From positions 131,388,208 through 131,452,207 of the forward strand of contig NC_035435.2 in NCBI RefSeq assembly GCF_002127325.2: a DNA stretch of 64,000 nt. Direction: 5' to 3'. Position numbers and translations under genes: made by a program. Positions 23,701 through 34,420 of the stretch are shown in pieces. Position 1 is the stretch's first letter, and every line of letters starts with the position of its first letter. The stretch is from Helianthus annuus (taxonomy: Eukaryota > Streptophyta > Magnoliopsida > Asterales > Asteraceae). The notes below the pieces were generated by a model, which worked only from the letters and a program-made list of their open reading frames with translations, was not told the origin of the DNA and searched no databases.

Positions 23701-24540
23701 AATTCGACGAGTAAGTTCTTGGGAAAGGCAGGACCTAAAGTTACAGTTACACAGTGTCCTCCTATTCCAAAGGCTGAAATTCGAAAACAATTTGGTAACA
23801 AGAAATTGCCAACAGTGCCAACACAGCAAAATCACATCAAAACCAAAGGTAAAGCACCGGCTCAAGCTAACAAGAAGCCGAACCAAAAGAAGAAGAAAAA
23901 GATTAACTTTGTGAAATCGACGGGAACGGACAAAATTGAAAAGTTTGAAAATCAATCTAACTTAGATTTTGTCAAGAAAGCTATTGTCGAGAAAAGAAAT
24001 GAACCAAGTAGTTCAAAACCTAGTACCTCGGGTTCACAAAGTTCAACATCATCGGCTAGACGATCACATGATTCTTCGGGGTTTGTAGAACGAAGATCAT
24101 GTTTTGAGTGTGGAACCATTGGACATATTATTCGTAATTGTCCATATCTTCATAAACAAAAAGGAAAGGTTGATGATCCCCGTGGCAAAACTGACCATAA
24201 GCCAACTGTTTCCACAAAACAAGATCCCCGCATTGTAAAAGAAAGGGAAAAGAAACAGAAACGCCAACAGGTCAAAAAGATAGAAAAAGCTATTAAAACC
24301 GATGCGGTTCAAAAACAATCTGTTGCTGTAAAACCAGAAACTTCTACAATTTCAAACAATCAAGAAGTTAAAATTTTAAAGAAAGATACTGGTAAAACAA
24401 AACAGACATGGAAACCTAAATCGGTTACTGAATCAGGGGGACCATCACAATTCACCAACCATCAAAGACAAGAAGTTATTGTCATTGATGAAAATGGAAG
24501 ACCCAAGACCACAATGGCTTGGGTCCCCATCTCCAACTAA
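20752..24540 (+). CDS. Copia gag (long, two zinc knuckles, coiled coil)
   Basis: 1262 aa from the ATG at 20752; the frame is open to 20743 but only with a TTG. Residues about 60-300 are the copia gag (UBN2-like) domain. CCHC knuckles lie at residue 465 (CFNCGERGHFKREC) and near the end at 1117 (CFECGTIGHIIRNC). Between them are acidic Ser/Asp-rich stretches and a heptad-rich coiled coil at about 650-800 made of repeated LQ-x-KH-x-AL units. It makes the capsid and binds the RNA. The frame ends with TAA at 24538-24540, just after WVPISN, a point where related elements run on into protease. Unlike a typical short gag, this one reaches the gag/protease border. Confidence 0.93.
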   Translation: MNPSWWGNPAPDSGKYMNTSQSPSWAESPVSTSSQTNATPAGQWAFVSNQTPSIQSLLLSESETGSLNRPPKLMHLNEYPGWVDRFHTYILGQNTELWLRFTTEFDQTIEVAASSTATFADLPDDQKKTYDLEKKAYAILTQALSKDIYHQFVSFKTTKKLWDALKTRGVGNEATRQLRRDLLKKEFDGFTCMDKESLGDMTSRFYHLLTELTNFEVTTTPTEVVKKFADALPPQWNNFLEILKYNGTLKTTNINDFVQLLENKDQEETLKAKRVAVPQNPEMYYGTSTSSSAKAGSHAPLQTAFVTSTDMYGNPVQVPVKPPPTTDLYGNPIQPPPPPPAQQPQYACYGGTSSAAGQQSKSSTVQLDTSSFSKISVEVAKEHMELLNTVVSAYCGLIEGQIGNINLTQEDYRQIDKEEMDLMDIKWAFASAVRRAKDWMESTGRTSLESKRDTKYGFDKQAVKCFNCGERGHFKRECTKPAQHGNQNPFRNQGNQQNRNNDRTLVPVNNQTNRALAVQVDEGCDWSIQLGGDAPDGTACFAQIVKELVHTSGGESSASGDESSEDEDSSGYSRSVDEESSNSDDDHVGETSNVSDDIDIDELLGEAVAETQRRSILVDQAAYSSSSLHSAFMANVDGSSSQVCVDEPTAINCDECDRLHARCADLEGNMSELQAKHDALQASLFDLQDKHSSLSADWCDLQSKHEALQEKYDVTFLHNQKLTVDLSKCTEANMFHENHEKEFKSMIETLKKDKTELTKMVSRKQTDINLYISRLETMQKEMACVKTESDAIQLKLDSYLSSSYVLDHIIDVQKEKRDVTCIGYKKCPPPVRHNYDAMPDEEDRVFFEPSVPLDVKEFAAGLGYQKEVSSDSDVSADTFVSAEQNQDPPVVIEDADSSDDESDDTVPAKSDAVVKNEDIPLENHILCDPPVQPAKTVATESSSAEEPESVNLLYTLVGDDRIYSDKDFPIKNVNQSLICKVFENSTSKFLGKAGPKVTVTQCPPIPKAEIRKQFGNKKLPTVPTQQNHIKTKGKAPAQANKKPNQKKKKKINFVKSTGTDKIEKFENQSNLDFVKKAIVEKRNEPSSSKPSTSGSQSSTSSARRSHDSSGFVERRSCFECGTIGHIIRNCPYLHKQKGKVDDPRGKTDHKPTVSTKQDPRIVKEREKKQKRQQVKKIEKAIKTDAVQKQSVAVKPETSTISNNQEVKILKKDTGKTKQTWKPKSVTESGGPSQFTNHQRQEVIVIDENGRPKTTMAWVPISN

Positions 24541-24549
24541 TTCATTTGA

Positions 24550-27500
24550 GTTCATGTGCAGGGTGCTTCAGGAGGAACTATCAGTAGTCATTGGATTGTT
24601 GATAGTGGGGCATCCAGGCACATGACAGGCGACATGAAGCTTCTCTACGACGTTAAATCTATTAGAGGAGGTTATGTTGCTTTTGCTGGAGATAAGGGTG
24701 GATATATAACGGGTGAAGGAATGATATCTAACGGGATTGTCAGCTTTGACAAGATCAATTTTGTGCAACAACTTGATCACAATCTTCTTAGTGTTTCTCA
24801 AATCTGTGACAAGAAATTTTCAGTACACTTTGATGCTAATGGATGTTATGTGCTGAAACCCGGCTTCAAAATTCCAAAAGAATGGATTCTCTTGTCGGCT
24901 CCAAGGATAAATGATTTGTACGTCCTTGACATGAGCCAGGCTATTACTACGTCTGCACAAGCAACTTGTTTCGTTTCTAAAGCCACAGAAAAGGACACTA
25001 TCTCTTGGCACAGACGAATGGGTCACATTCACTTACGAAAAATGAATCATTTGGTCTCAAATGAATTGGTGAATGGTATTCCCCTCAAAAATTTCCATCT
25101 TCAAGACATCTGTGTTTCGTGCCAGAAAGGAAAGCAAACAAAGAAGAAGCACCCTACAAAGAAGATCAACACAGTGGCAGTTCCTCTTGAACGTTTGCAC
25201 ATGGATTTGTTCGGTCCTGTCAAGCACAAGAGTATTCGGGGTGATCAATACTGCCTCGTGGTTACTGATGATTATTCAAGATTTTCTTGGGTTGCGTTCA
25301 TGGCACACAAGAGTGAAACCTTTGGCATCATCAAAAACTTGATCATTCAGATTGAGAATTTGTATAAGTTGAAGGTTAGGCGGATACGTAGCGACAATGG
25401 TACTGAATTTAAAAATCATTCCATGGCGGAGTTCTGCACTTCAAAAGGTATTCTTCATGAGTTTAGTGCAGCTTATACTCCTCAACAGAATGGTGTCGCT
25501 GAACGTAAGAACCGCACATTGATCGAGACTGCTAGGACAATGTTAGTGGAGTCACAGTTACCCATTCCATTCTGGACTGAAGCTGTGGCCTCTGCATGTT
25601 ATACATTGAACAGAGTCCTTACAGTCAAAAGGCACAACAAGACCTGCTTTGAGCTTCTTCAAAAACGGAAACCAGATTTGTCTTATCTAGAACCGTTTGG
25701 AGCTCCATGCACAATCATCGATCCTAATGGAAAGTTTGGGGCAAGAGCAATTGATGGATACTTTCTTGGGTATGCCACCCCTAACTTACGAGTCTGGAAT
25801 CTAGAGACTAAAAGGGTCGAGGAATGGTCTGAGGTCAGAGTACAAAGGCACACCTTGCCAGTCAAAAATCCGGGTCAACCTTGGATGTTTGAGTACGATG
25901 ACTTTTTCAATTCGATCAATGTTGAAGCCGTTGAAGAAAATGCTGCGGCTAGGATGTTTTTCGAGAGTGACAATGCAACAGTTTCACCGGTGGTTCGTCC
26001 AATTCTTGTTAATCAAGAACCATCTTCTTCGGTGAACAACAATACTCTCAACAATGAGGATTTTCATGATGCAAACGAATTGAACGAATCTTCAGAAGAT
26101 GATGAATTTCTAGATGCAGATCAAGAAGCTCCTACAACAGCAGTTCATGGTACTTCAGAGGGTACTCCTCCAGTGGATACACATAGAACAGCTGAGACTA
26201 CTGCATCATCCTCTTCGTCAATTCCGGGTCTTGAATTGGTTGTTGATCTTAATCTTAACAACCTGGGTATAAATGTTCCAGTTCCAGATAATCCAGAAAC
26301 AAGGATTCATAATACCCATCCTCAACAAAACATCATTGGAAATGTGCAAAGTGGCGTTCAAACAAGAAACATGTTGCGAAACAACAACAATGCAGGCTTG
26401 TATGCAGCTATTCGAGAATCCGGGCAACAAAACGACTGGTCCTTCGCGTGTTATGTCTCACAAGAAGAACCAAGAACATGGAAAGAAGCCTTGAAAGATA
26501 ATGCTTGGGTTGAAGCAATGCAGGAAGAACTGCAACAATTCCAGAAGCTGGGTGTCTGGAAACTAGTAGAGAAACCTGCTGGATACAAGAAGATTGGTAC
26601 CCGTTGGGTTTTCAAATGCAAAAAGGATGACCGCGGAGTTGTTATCCGAAACAAAGCACGTTTAGTCGTTCAGGGTTTTCGTCAGATTGAAGGGATCGAC
26701 TACAACGAAGTCTATGCACCTGTTGCACGTCTCGAAGCAATTCGAATCTTTCTAGCCTATGCGTCTTTCAAAGGATTCAAGGTTTATCAGATGGACGTGA
26801 AAAGTGCATTTTTACATGGTGTGGTTGAAGAAGAGGTGTACGTCGAACAGCCTCCAGGTTTTGAAGATCCTATCCATCCCGATCGGGTTTGGTTGCTAAA
26901 CAAAGCTCTTTATGGTCTTCATCAAGCACCGCGAGCTTGGTATGCAACCTTATCACACTATCTGCTGGAGAACGGTTTTCGTAGAGGTCTTATCGACTGT
27001 ACTCTTTTCATCAAGGAACAAGATGGAGATCTTCTTCTGGTACAGGTATACGTTGATGACATTATTTTTGGTTCTACTAATGATGTCTTGTGTAGGGAAT
27101 TCGAGCGCATTATGCAGGATAAATTCGAGATGAGTGCTATGGGGGAAATGACCTTCTTCTTGGGCCTACAAGTACAACAAACGGAGTCTGGGATATTCAT
27201 CCATCAGACTAAATATGTTGGTGACATCTTGAGCCGGTTCCAGATGTCTGATGCAACGCCCATTGGTACCCCATTGCCAACTAATCACGGAATTACTCCA
27301 GACTTGAAGGGAGAAGCTGTTAGCCCTTCTATTTATCGCGCCATGATCGGATCTCTCATGTACCTCACAGCATCAAGGCCAGATATAATGTACCCAACGT
27401 GCCTGCTTGCTAGATATCAAGTTAACCCGAAGGCCTCACATCTTGCTGCTGTTAAAAGGATTTTTCGTTATTTGAAGGCGTACCCTGACACCGGTCTGTG

Positions 27501-27996
27501 GTACCCTAGGGATAATAACTTTGAATTGGTAGCTTTCAGTGATTCTGATTTTGGCGGATGCAAAATCGACGGCAAATCCACAACGGCTGGATGTCAGTTC
27601 TTAGGAAATCGCCTAGTCACATGGCAGTGCAAGAAGCAGACGTGTGTAGCTACATCAACATGCGAAGCTGAATACATTGCTGCCTCAAGTTGTTGCTCCC
27701 AAGTTCTTTGGATCCAACAACAGATGCGGGACTACGGTTTTGAATTCCTAACTACTCCTATTTACGTTGATAATTCTGCTGCTTTAGATATCACTAGAAA
27801 TCCTGTGCAGCATTCAAAGACCAAACACATCGAAATCAAATATCACTTCATACGTGATTGCTTTGAGAAAAGGCTAATCGATGTTGTTAAGGTCCACACC
27901 GATGACCAACGTGCCGACTTATTTACCAAAGCTTTTGACAAATCAAGATTTGACTTCTTATTATTGGTAAATGGCATTAAGGTCAAGCAAGAGTAA
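24550..27996 (+). CDS. Copia pol (protease, integrase, RT, RNase H), no start codon of its own
   Basis: Open from 24550, in the same frame as gag but after TAA (24538-24540) and TGA (24547-24549). The first in-frame ATG, near 24622, is already inside protease, so pol must come from readthrough, splicing or another bypass. Counting from 24556: protease DSGAS (Asp 16), integrase HHCC finger (about 150-195), catalytic Asp 217, Asp 280 and Glu 316 (D-x35-E), reverse transcriptase YVDD (Asp 834-835), and RNase H from about 990 ending in the tribe-typical ADLFTKAF motif. It is 1146 residues with no internal stop. All catalytic residues are present. Confidence 0.94.
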   Translation, partial: VHVQGASGGTISSHWIVDSGASRHMTGDMKLLYDVKSIRGGYVAFAGDKGGYITGEGMISNGIVSFDKINFVQQLDHNLLSVSQICDKKFSVHFDANGCYVLKPGFKIPKEWILLSAPRINDLYVLDMSQAITTSAQATCFVSKATEKDTISWHRRMGHIHLRKMNHLVSNELVNGIPLKNFHLQDICVSCQKGKQTKKKHPTKKINTVAVPLERLHMDLFGPVKHKSIRGDQYCLVVTDDYSRFSWVAFMAHKSETFGIIKNLIIQIENLYKLKVRRIRSDNGTEFKNHSMAEFCTSKGILHEFSAAYTPQQNGVAERKNRTLIETARTMLVESQLPIPFWTEAVASACYTLNRVLTVKRHNKTCFELLQKRKPDLSYLEPFGAPCTIIDPNGKFGARAIDGYFLGYATPNLRVWNLETKRVEEWSEVRVQRHTLPVKNPGQPWMFEYDDFFNSINVEAVEENAAARMFFESDNATVSPVVRPILVNQEPSSSVNNNTLNNEDFHDANELNESSEDDEFLDADQEAPTTAVHGTSEGTPPVDTHRTAETTASSSSSIPGLELVVDLNLNNLGINVPVPDNPETRIHNTHPQQNIIGNVQSGVQTRNMLRNNNNAGLYAAIRESGQQNDWSFACYVSQEEPRTWKEALKDNAWVEAMQEELQQFQKLGVWKLVEKPAGYKKIGTRWVFKCKKDDRGVVIRNKARLVVQGFRQIEGIDYNEVYAPVARLEAIRIFLAYASFKGFKVYQMDVKSAFLHGVVEEEVYVEQPPGFEDPIHPDRVWLLNKALYGLHQAPRAWYATLSHYLLENGFRRGLIDCTLFIKEQDGDLLLVQVYVDDIIFGSTNDVLCREFERIMQDKFEMSAMGEMTFFLGLQVQQTESGIFIHQTKYVGDILSRFQMSDATPIGTPLPTNHGITPDLKGEAVSPSIYRAMIGSLMYLTASRPDIMYPTCLLARYQVNPKASHLAAVKRIFRYLKAYPDTGLWYPRDNNFELVAFSDSDFGGCKIDGKSTTAGCQFLGNRLVTWQCKKQTCVATSTCEAEYIAASSCCSQVLWIQQQMRDYGFEFLTTPIYVDNSAALDITRNPVQHSKTKHIEIKYHFIRDCFEKRLIDVVKVHTDDQRADLFTKAFDKSRFDFLLLVNGIKVKQE

Positions 27997-29854
27997 ACCA
28001 ACATCGGAAAATCATTTTTGTAAATATCTTTGTGTGTTTTTAAATTTCTCTTAGTTTATTGATTTTAGGGGGAGTAAATCCAAAAACAGATAGAAAAATT
28101 TCAAAAACACAAAAACAATAGAAAAACAAAAATGAGTTTCCTGGCGAGCAAAAGAGAAAATGATAGTACATCAGTGGTCTATCCAAACCTCTTTAAACCT
28201 TAAATGAAAAACGATAAGCAGCTCTATATAAGATGTATCGGTAGGCTCACAATCATTTTAAAGTGTGCAGGGTGATATAAATCTTAATCGACTGAAGACC
28301 AGGTGGGAACCATTCATTGGCATATGGTCTTAGTACCGAAATTTCGTTTGATAGATTGCCGAGGTTCTGAGATATTCGGTCTTTATGCTGCTTATCATCT
28401 GGGTATCATGGTTGTATCTTTTACCGAAAAATAACGGGGACGCAAGTCTAGATCTTCCATGATACTATACAAACGTGTACATATTACATACTGCATTCGA
28501 CCTCAATAAGTGATAAACAATCACATGTCCAAATCAAATAAGTGATAAAATATCACATTTATCCGGGTGTCAAGTTCGTCTCTCTGCTGTACGGAAGTAC
28601 TGACCTGTTCACGGACTTGCACCTGTGCCCTCATGCATACGAAAATCAAGTTCCTCATCAATAAGTGATTACATCACATAGGACTTGTTTTCAATTCAAA
28701 ATAAGTGAGTATCTCACATTTTATACGGTTAAACAGATGATAATCGGTATACTCACCGGTAAGATGAACTCTCGTGCATACCTTGATACGGGAATGTGTC
28801 GTGATGTGGATGAACACCGGTCGGTAAGTATAAATCATACATTAACGTATCCTCTAAACATGATTACATCTGATAAGTTGAGCTTAAGTGGACAACAATA
28901 CCGATAATTGTTATAGGATGCTTATCTTAATGTTAACTAACTGAACAACAAGAGTGTTTTGGCATGACCGTACACTGATATGATTCTCTTACCCTCGAAA
29001 CTCGCAAAAAGAATGTTTGTATATATTTTTGTACTGCTTAACTTTTATTATTTCTTTTAAACAGTTTCGTCGTTTGGTGCATATCAGCACGACATTAGCG
29101 GTGATGTCGTTTGATAACACTCAAAGGATTTTAAATTGTTGTCTTTTACTTTCAAAAATTCCAAAAAGATTTTAGGAGTGTTTTAATATAAACTTTACAA
29201 AAGCCAAAAAGATTTTATTTCTGCTTTATTTTCGATCGTACGATGTTGGAGCTCGAGTCTTCGTTGCCTGAAAACTGAACGAAAACCAAACTGACTAAAT
29301 CTTCATAAACGGTCGAAATTTTGCAAGTTTTGAAAGTTAAATCTGAAATTGAAAAATTTATTAAACTTTCAAACTGTCGGACGTGTTTGATTGTGACATG
29401 GTCATTTGTGTGTCATTTGTTTATACTATATTCCAAGCAGTTGTTCTCATTACGCGTTTAGATTTCTTGCATGTGCAGATTCTAAAGGCTGGGAGAACAT
29501 AGTCGATGACAAGCTCTGGAATGAAGACACGACGAGAAGGCGCTCAAGTGATGAAGATGATCGAGTTGCCGTTGGCCATCATCAACACCACAAGGATCTC
29601 ACTTCATAAAGATAAAGTCTTTTCACGAGCATAACTCAAGGGGGAGCTTATGTTAAGGGGGAGTTTGTCAACACACTTCTTACATGATACGGGTAGTTTG
29701 TTGATACACTCTCTGCTTTCAAGACGTGAAGACTTTGAAGATCCTCCGACATTGAAGACTTGAAAGGACATCAGAGTTTTGAGAACTCGAAGACCCAAGA
29801 CCGTCGAAGTTCGAGACGAGTCTACAACTATAGAAGATAAAGACAAAGCTACAG
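27997..29854 (+). other. 3' non-coding region of the copia element
   Basis: 1.86 kb between pol and the polypurine tract, where SIRE relatives often carry an envelope-like ORF; none is seen here. Four short hairpin elements preceded by AATAAGTGA lie at 28510-28524, 28542-28556, 28665-28677 and 28705-28717. A small ORF tail at 29480-29609 follows a CATGTGCAG acceptor-like site. Confidence 0.6.
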
Positions 29855-29867
29855 CCAAGGGGGAGTT
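29855..29867 (+). other. Polypurine tract, copia element
   Basis: CCAAGGGGGAGTTT-type purine run immediately before the 3' LTR. A second AAGGGGGAG run at about 29637-29664 is an internal look-alike. Confidence 0.75.
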
Positions 29868-30503
29868 TGTTGGTGCACTTGTGTCTGTACTTTGTCTGTA
29901 TTCGGTCTGTATGTAAACGATGTCCTTGGTAGTCTGTAAGTTGACCAAGTCAACCATCCTCCGGATTGACTTGGCCAACAGTTGGAATATGTTTGATATG
30001 TTTGTCTGAATCGAAGGATAACCTCGAAGGATAATGTTGATCCTTCGAGGTGCTCGAAAGATATGCTTCGAATGATTAGACCTCGAAAGATGATCTTTCG
30101 AGGTCCCTGCTTATCCTTCGAAAGCATTGTATCCGAAAGATGATCCTTCGGACCATCTATCGAATCCTTCGAGAAGACCTGCTGTATATGGGTATATATA
30201 CCCATGTAGTGTTGAGGACAGAAGATGGATGCACACAGATAGTCACACCGAGAGATAGAGAGTTGAGAGCATCCTGTCCGAAACACTCACACACTTAGAG
30301 AGTTTATAGAACATTTCTGTAAACATTGAGCTTGTAACCGAACCCTCATTGCATTAATACAAGTTGTGTTAATCGGTGAACTTGTGTGTTTGTTTCTCTA
30401 CTTGCTACTAACTCGGTTTGCTTGCTAGCTTGGATTCCGCACTTGCTAGCAGGTTTGTATAACAAGGTTTAGGTTCGTAATCCTCCGCGAAAAGGGACCT
30501 ACA
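29868..30503 (+). repeat. 3' LTR of the copia element
   Basis: 636 bp, offset 10,565 from the 5' LTR. I saw no difference between the two copies. Confidence 0.95.
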
Positions 30504-30508
30504 GACAT

Positions 30509-31916
30509 CAACCTTGCATATGATCATTTGGACTAGACAAATGGTGTAAGATTCATCATCCTTCTATGTGAACAAAATTAGGATGTAAATCCATAACCAG
30601 AAACTTTTATCAGCTATTTTGGCTTTCAAAGTGAATTAAGTATTAACTTGATTTTAATAATTTGGAATAGAACTTCTAGACTTTGTAAAGTTCTAGAAGT
30701 TCCTAACAGAGTAACAGGAGTACCTACTTTGCTTGTTATAAGGATTTTTTATCCACTAAAATCTGAGTTAAAGTACATCCAGATAAAGAAACAATTACGA
30801 AAACTAATATGATTTCATATTAACATCTTTTGTTTCTAACTCGATTAATTGTTAAATTTACTCCAAGTACTTCAAGTTAAAAAAAACTTACAACGCCACA
30901 ATATACCAAAACCATAGAACGTCGCCTTATGGTGATCCACCATGTTTGGGATGCAACTCAACCCTACACAATTTAAATCTAAGAGTCCTATGACATAAGT
31001 TTCAAATAACTTACAAAACTTTATATTCACCTGTGTTTAGATCGTAGTTGCATATCCTACTAGTATGAAGCATCGATAACAAGCAAACACAATGAAATGA
31101 TCGTTATGCTAAACCTATATAATTATAGTGTGCACAAACTCATAATTGTATATATTGAATTCACAAGCTCATATTTATATAATTTGCATAACACACCGGG
31201 ATTGTTCGTAAGGAAATACAATTAAATGGTTAGGGAAATCCATCCCAATTCAAAACTTAAATACAAAATTTTGTCGCAGACATCTTTAGCAAAACTTAGT
31301 TATAGAAAGTTATAAGCATAGAATGTTCCAAGATTTCATATAACTTTTGCATGTAGTTCTTTGTTACATACTAACCAATTTTGCATAGATTTGACCAAAG
31401 TAATTTCACTACTTATACTCTTATCTAATACACAAAACAACATACATATTTTTTTGAACGGCAAACAACAGACATATAAATTCGACATAGTTACGCAATT
31501 AAGATCTTGCTAGTTAATACTAAATTTCACTAACCCAATTTGACAGTTTTCCTACTAGACAATTTGGCAAATTAATGAAGATATGAATTTGAAAGCATAA
31601 TTTGAAGTATACTCTGATTTTGAAAAAAAAAAAAAATCTCTTCAAATTCAGCTCTGTTGATAAATCTTGAAGTAGTATTATGCATAATCCAAGTATTAAT
31701 GATCGGGTCTACTAAGTGTAATTCAGTAGTCCATGTGTAAACCTTCTAATCACATGTTATAATTACATTAATTAATATATGTATAAACCTTCTTATAACA
31801 TGCTATAACTACACTAATCTTTGTATAAACTTTCTAATTAATCACACGTCAAAATTACACCACTCCATGTATATATTTTATAGTAACTAACAGGTGATAA
31901 CATCTTTATAATGTGT
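30509..31916. other. AT-rich intergenic DNA
   Basis: No gene recognised. A fragment near 31447-31470 (TTTTTTTGAACGGCAAAC) resembles the tail of a SINE but has no body. Confidence 0.5.
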
Positions 31917-31924
31917 ATAATTAT

Positions 31925-32698
31925 CAGGGCCGGCCCTGAGAATTTAGGTGCCCTGTTCAAGCCCGGAAAAACATGCCCCTTAGGCCTTAACGAAATAGAT
32001 AACGTGAAGTATTTTCTTGAAACAACGATTAAAGTTATACCAATAAACAATGCAATTACCAAGGTGATAAAATTCGAATGTGTGAATAATATGTCGTAAT
32101 AGGCTAATAGATAACCGATGATTCATAAAGCCCTCTTCAAAAAATTAATTTGCCGAGTACACTGATATGGAACCATAAGTTGTACTCAATTTTTTAGTTA
32201 CACAATAAAGTGATAAACTGTTAAAAGTATATTTTTTTTAATTCACCCAGCAAACACTTGCTTAATATTTAGTATTTTGATCTTTTGCTTTGTTTGTCAT
32301 ACAGATATATTGGAGGGCATTTTTGGTGCTAATGTCTTGCCATGTGATTTTGATTTATCTTTTAAAAGTTGAAGGAGTATAGCTCTCAGTTTTCAATTTA
32401 CTCAAATTAGCAAAGATCCCCTGTCTTTTATTTTATATATCCAAAACAAACATATAGGGTAAATGGGTAGTAAATGGGTATAATAGAAAGAAAAAAGGCA
32501 GACTAATGGAGTCAAACCTGTGCTCTAAACATAGAGACAAAGTGCTAAAACCAGCTGAGCCATATCAATTTTTTGATGTATTTTGGGTTTGATAGTTTTT
32601 TATATGCATCTATATGTAGGAATTTTTTCTAAACGTGCCCTAGGATAAAACGTACCCTGGCCGGTGGTCCTCCCCGCCCACCTCCAGGGCCGGCCCTG
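31925..32698. mobile_element. Non-autonomous hAT transposon
   Basis: 774 bp with 14-bp terminal inverted repeats CAGGGCCGGCCCTG at both ends and a perfect 8-bp target duplication ATAATTAT (31917-31924 and 32699-32706). This terminal sequence and an 8-bp duplication are hallmarks of hAT elements. It has no transposase ORF. It contains a degenerate tRNA-like segment at about 32500-32566. Confidence 0.93.
32500..32566 (-). other. Degenerate tRNA-like sequence inside the hAT element
   Basis: On the minus strand it has an A-box-like TGGCTCAGCTGG (32562-32551) and a B-box-like GGTTTGACTCC (32518-32508) at tRNA spacing. The D and anticodon stems pair poorly, so it is not a working tRNA. It may be a captured tRNA/SINE head or a spurious match. 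Confidence 0.4.
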
Positions 32699-32783
32699 AT
32701 AATTATCCATTTGAAAGAATCCCTTACAAAGCTATATACATTTTGATACACATTTCCAAATTTAATTTGTTGCATTCCTTTTC

Positions 32784-33962
32784 AGTTTTTTCCCAATTAA
32801 GTGTTGTTAGAAAACTTATTTACCAAAATAGGGACTTTGAAAAATATTTACCAAATTGGGTATTTTATGAAAAATTACTTTTTCTCACTCCTATTTTATT
32901 GGATACAAATAATTCCCTTTAAAGTATATTATTTAATTTAACAAGAGTTAAAGAAAAAATATTAAGTAAATTAAAAAATGAATCCTGATATTTTATAAAA
33001 AAAAAAAGGTTTTTTAATTATTTTATCAACCATTGTCTTTAACTTTTTATTACAAATTCTATTATAGTTCTTTCACATATATTTCTTAACTCTCATAAAA
33101 ATATTATTTTTATATATGTTTTTGTGTTTTATTTTTTATTAATGTTTCACTTATCTTTCATTAGGGGTGTGCTAGGCTTGTTTGTGAATTAGCGGGTCCA
33201 ACCCGGAACGAACCCTAATCAGAACCCAAACACGAACTGGACCCGAAAATCTTGTCCGACAGATGAATCCGAACACAACACGAATATTTGTGTGTTGACA
33301 CGAACACAACCCTTTTTAACCTAATTTGTTTATTTTTTAGCATTTTAAATATGAAACTTTACATTTTTACAACAATAAATCCAAATTTATAAATATAAAA
33401 AATACATTTTAAAAATAAGAAATTATATTTCAATTTAAAATATTCTACTACGTTTCTTATATTTCAATTAAAATATTCTACTACGTTTCTATTTATTAGC
33501 ATATAAATGAGAAAATTTGGTATATTATTGTTTAAAAGTAAATAATTATTTTGACCAACCTAAAATAAAAGAATGAATATACACTAACATATATGTAATC
33601 ATATGAAACTTAAGTATATAAAAGAACGAATATACATAAATTGTTTTAAACTTATCAATACATCTGTATATGAGAAAAAAATTTAAACTTATCAATATAC
33701 CTGTATTTGAGAAAAAAAAAAGAGGTTATAACGTTCCCAGTTAAAAAAAATATTAAAACAAATCTGTATACTTAAAGTTTATTATTTTTTTTCTTTAACT
33801 CTTGAGAAATTAAATAATATAATTTAAAGGAAATTATTTCCATCCAATAAAATTAGGAGTGAAAAATGTAATTTTTCATAAAATACCCATTTTGGTAAAT
33901 ATTTTTCAAAGTATTCATTTTGGTAAATAAATTTTCCAACAACACCTAGTTGGGAAAAAACT
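32784..33962. mobile_element. Long terminal inverted repeat element, family uncertain
   Basis: Left arm from 32784 (AGTTTTTTCCCAA...) to about 32970 pairs with the right arm at about 33770-33962 over roughly 190 bp, with scattered mismatches. The centre is AT-rich, with a segment at about 33165-33310 of the type seen in short dispersed elements. I found no target duplication at either end, so it could be an old Mutator-like or foldback element. Confidence 0.6.
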
Positions 33963-34232
33963 CGACAAAATCCATGTCTAATGGAGTGTTCATTCTCCTG
34001 ATATCGATGACGTAGAATACATCTAGTTCTGAGTTAAAGCTAATTTATTATAAATTATATAAAACACAACAAAACCTAAACAAATTAAGATTCTAGCTAG
34101 AAATTGATCATTGGCATATGCTCGAGTTTCATTTACAGCAATTTTCCACGCTTAAAATACCCAAATTATGTTACAAAATCCCTTTCAGAAACATTTTAAC
34201 CAGCTTTCAACAATTAATGGAAATAGATTATT

Positions 34233-34420
34233 TTACTTAAATTTTGCTAGATTAGATATTATCGATGGCAAGTCCCCTGGTTGTTTTCCACTGGTGCTAG
34301 AGCCTTGATCCAAGTTATCCTTGCAGGTTTTCAATATTTTATCATACCTCTCCATATAAAGTTTATTCTCGGCGCTTCTGGCAATATTAAGACTTGGCCA
34401 TATGAGCACCAATCGGGAAG
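34233..34420 (-). other. Possible alternative last exon of the B3 gene
   Basis: On the minus strand TTTCTTTCAG ends at 34421, and the following 188 bp stay open to a TAA at 34235-34233. Joined to the donor at 35422 the phase fits (one base carried over plus two, then 62 codons including the stop), adding a 62-residue tail with a basic/acidic helical part and a Ser-rich stretch. No family recognised. Between 34421 and 35149 there is only non-coding DNA. Confidence 0.3.

Larger units (their letters stand above)
19303..30503 (+). mobile_element. Complete Ty1/copia retrotransposon, SIRE/Maximus-like
   Basis: 11,201 bp, flanked by GACAT at 19298-19302 and 30504-30508. The two 636-bp LTRs (19303-19938 and 29868-30503) look identical by eye. 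It has an initiator-Met PBS, a long gag ORF, a pol ORF in copia order (PR-IN-RT-RH), a 1.86-kb 3' non-coding stretch and a polypurine tract. The large size, long coiled-coil gag and long 3' region fit the SIRE/Maximus group, but no envelope-like ORF is present. Identical LTRs imply a very recent insertion. Confidence 0.95.

Noticed and set aside
27997..29854. Envelope-like gene expected after pol in SIRE-type copia elements
   Set aside because: No ORF longer than about 80 codons and no membrane segment found in this stretch.
31440..31475. SINE tail
   Set aside because: Only a short tail-like sequence; no body, promoter boxes or duplication.
32500..32566. Functional tRNA gene
   Set aside because: Box-like sequences are present but the stems do not pair well.
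32775..33972. 9-bp duplication for the inverted-repeat element
   Set aside because: Flanking bases differ for all end choices I tried.
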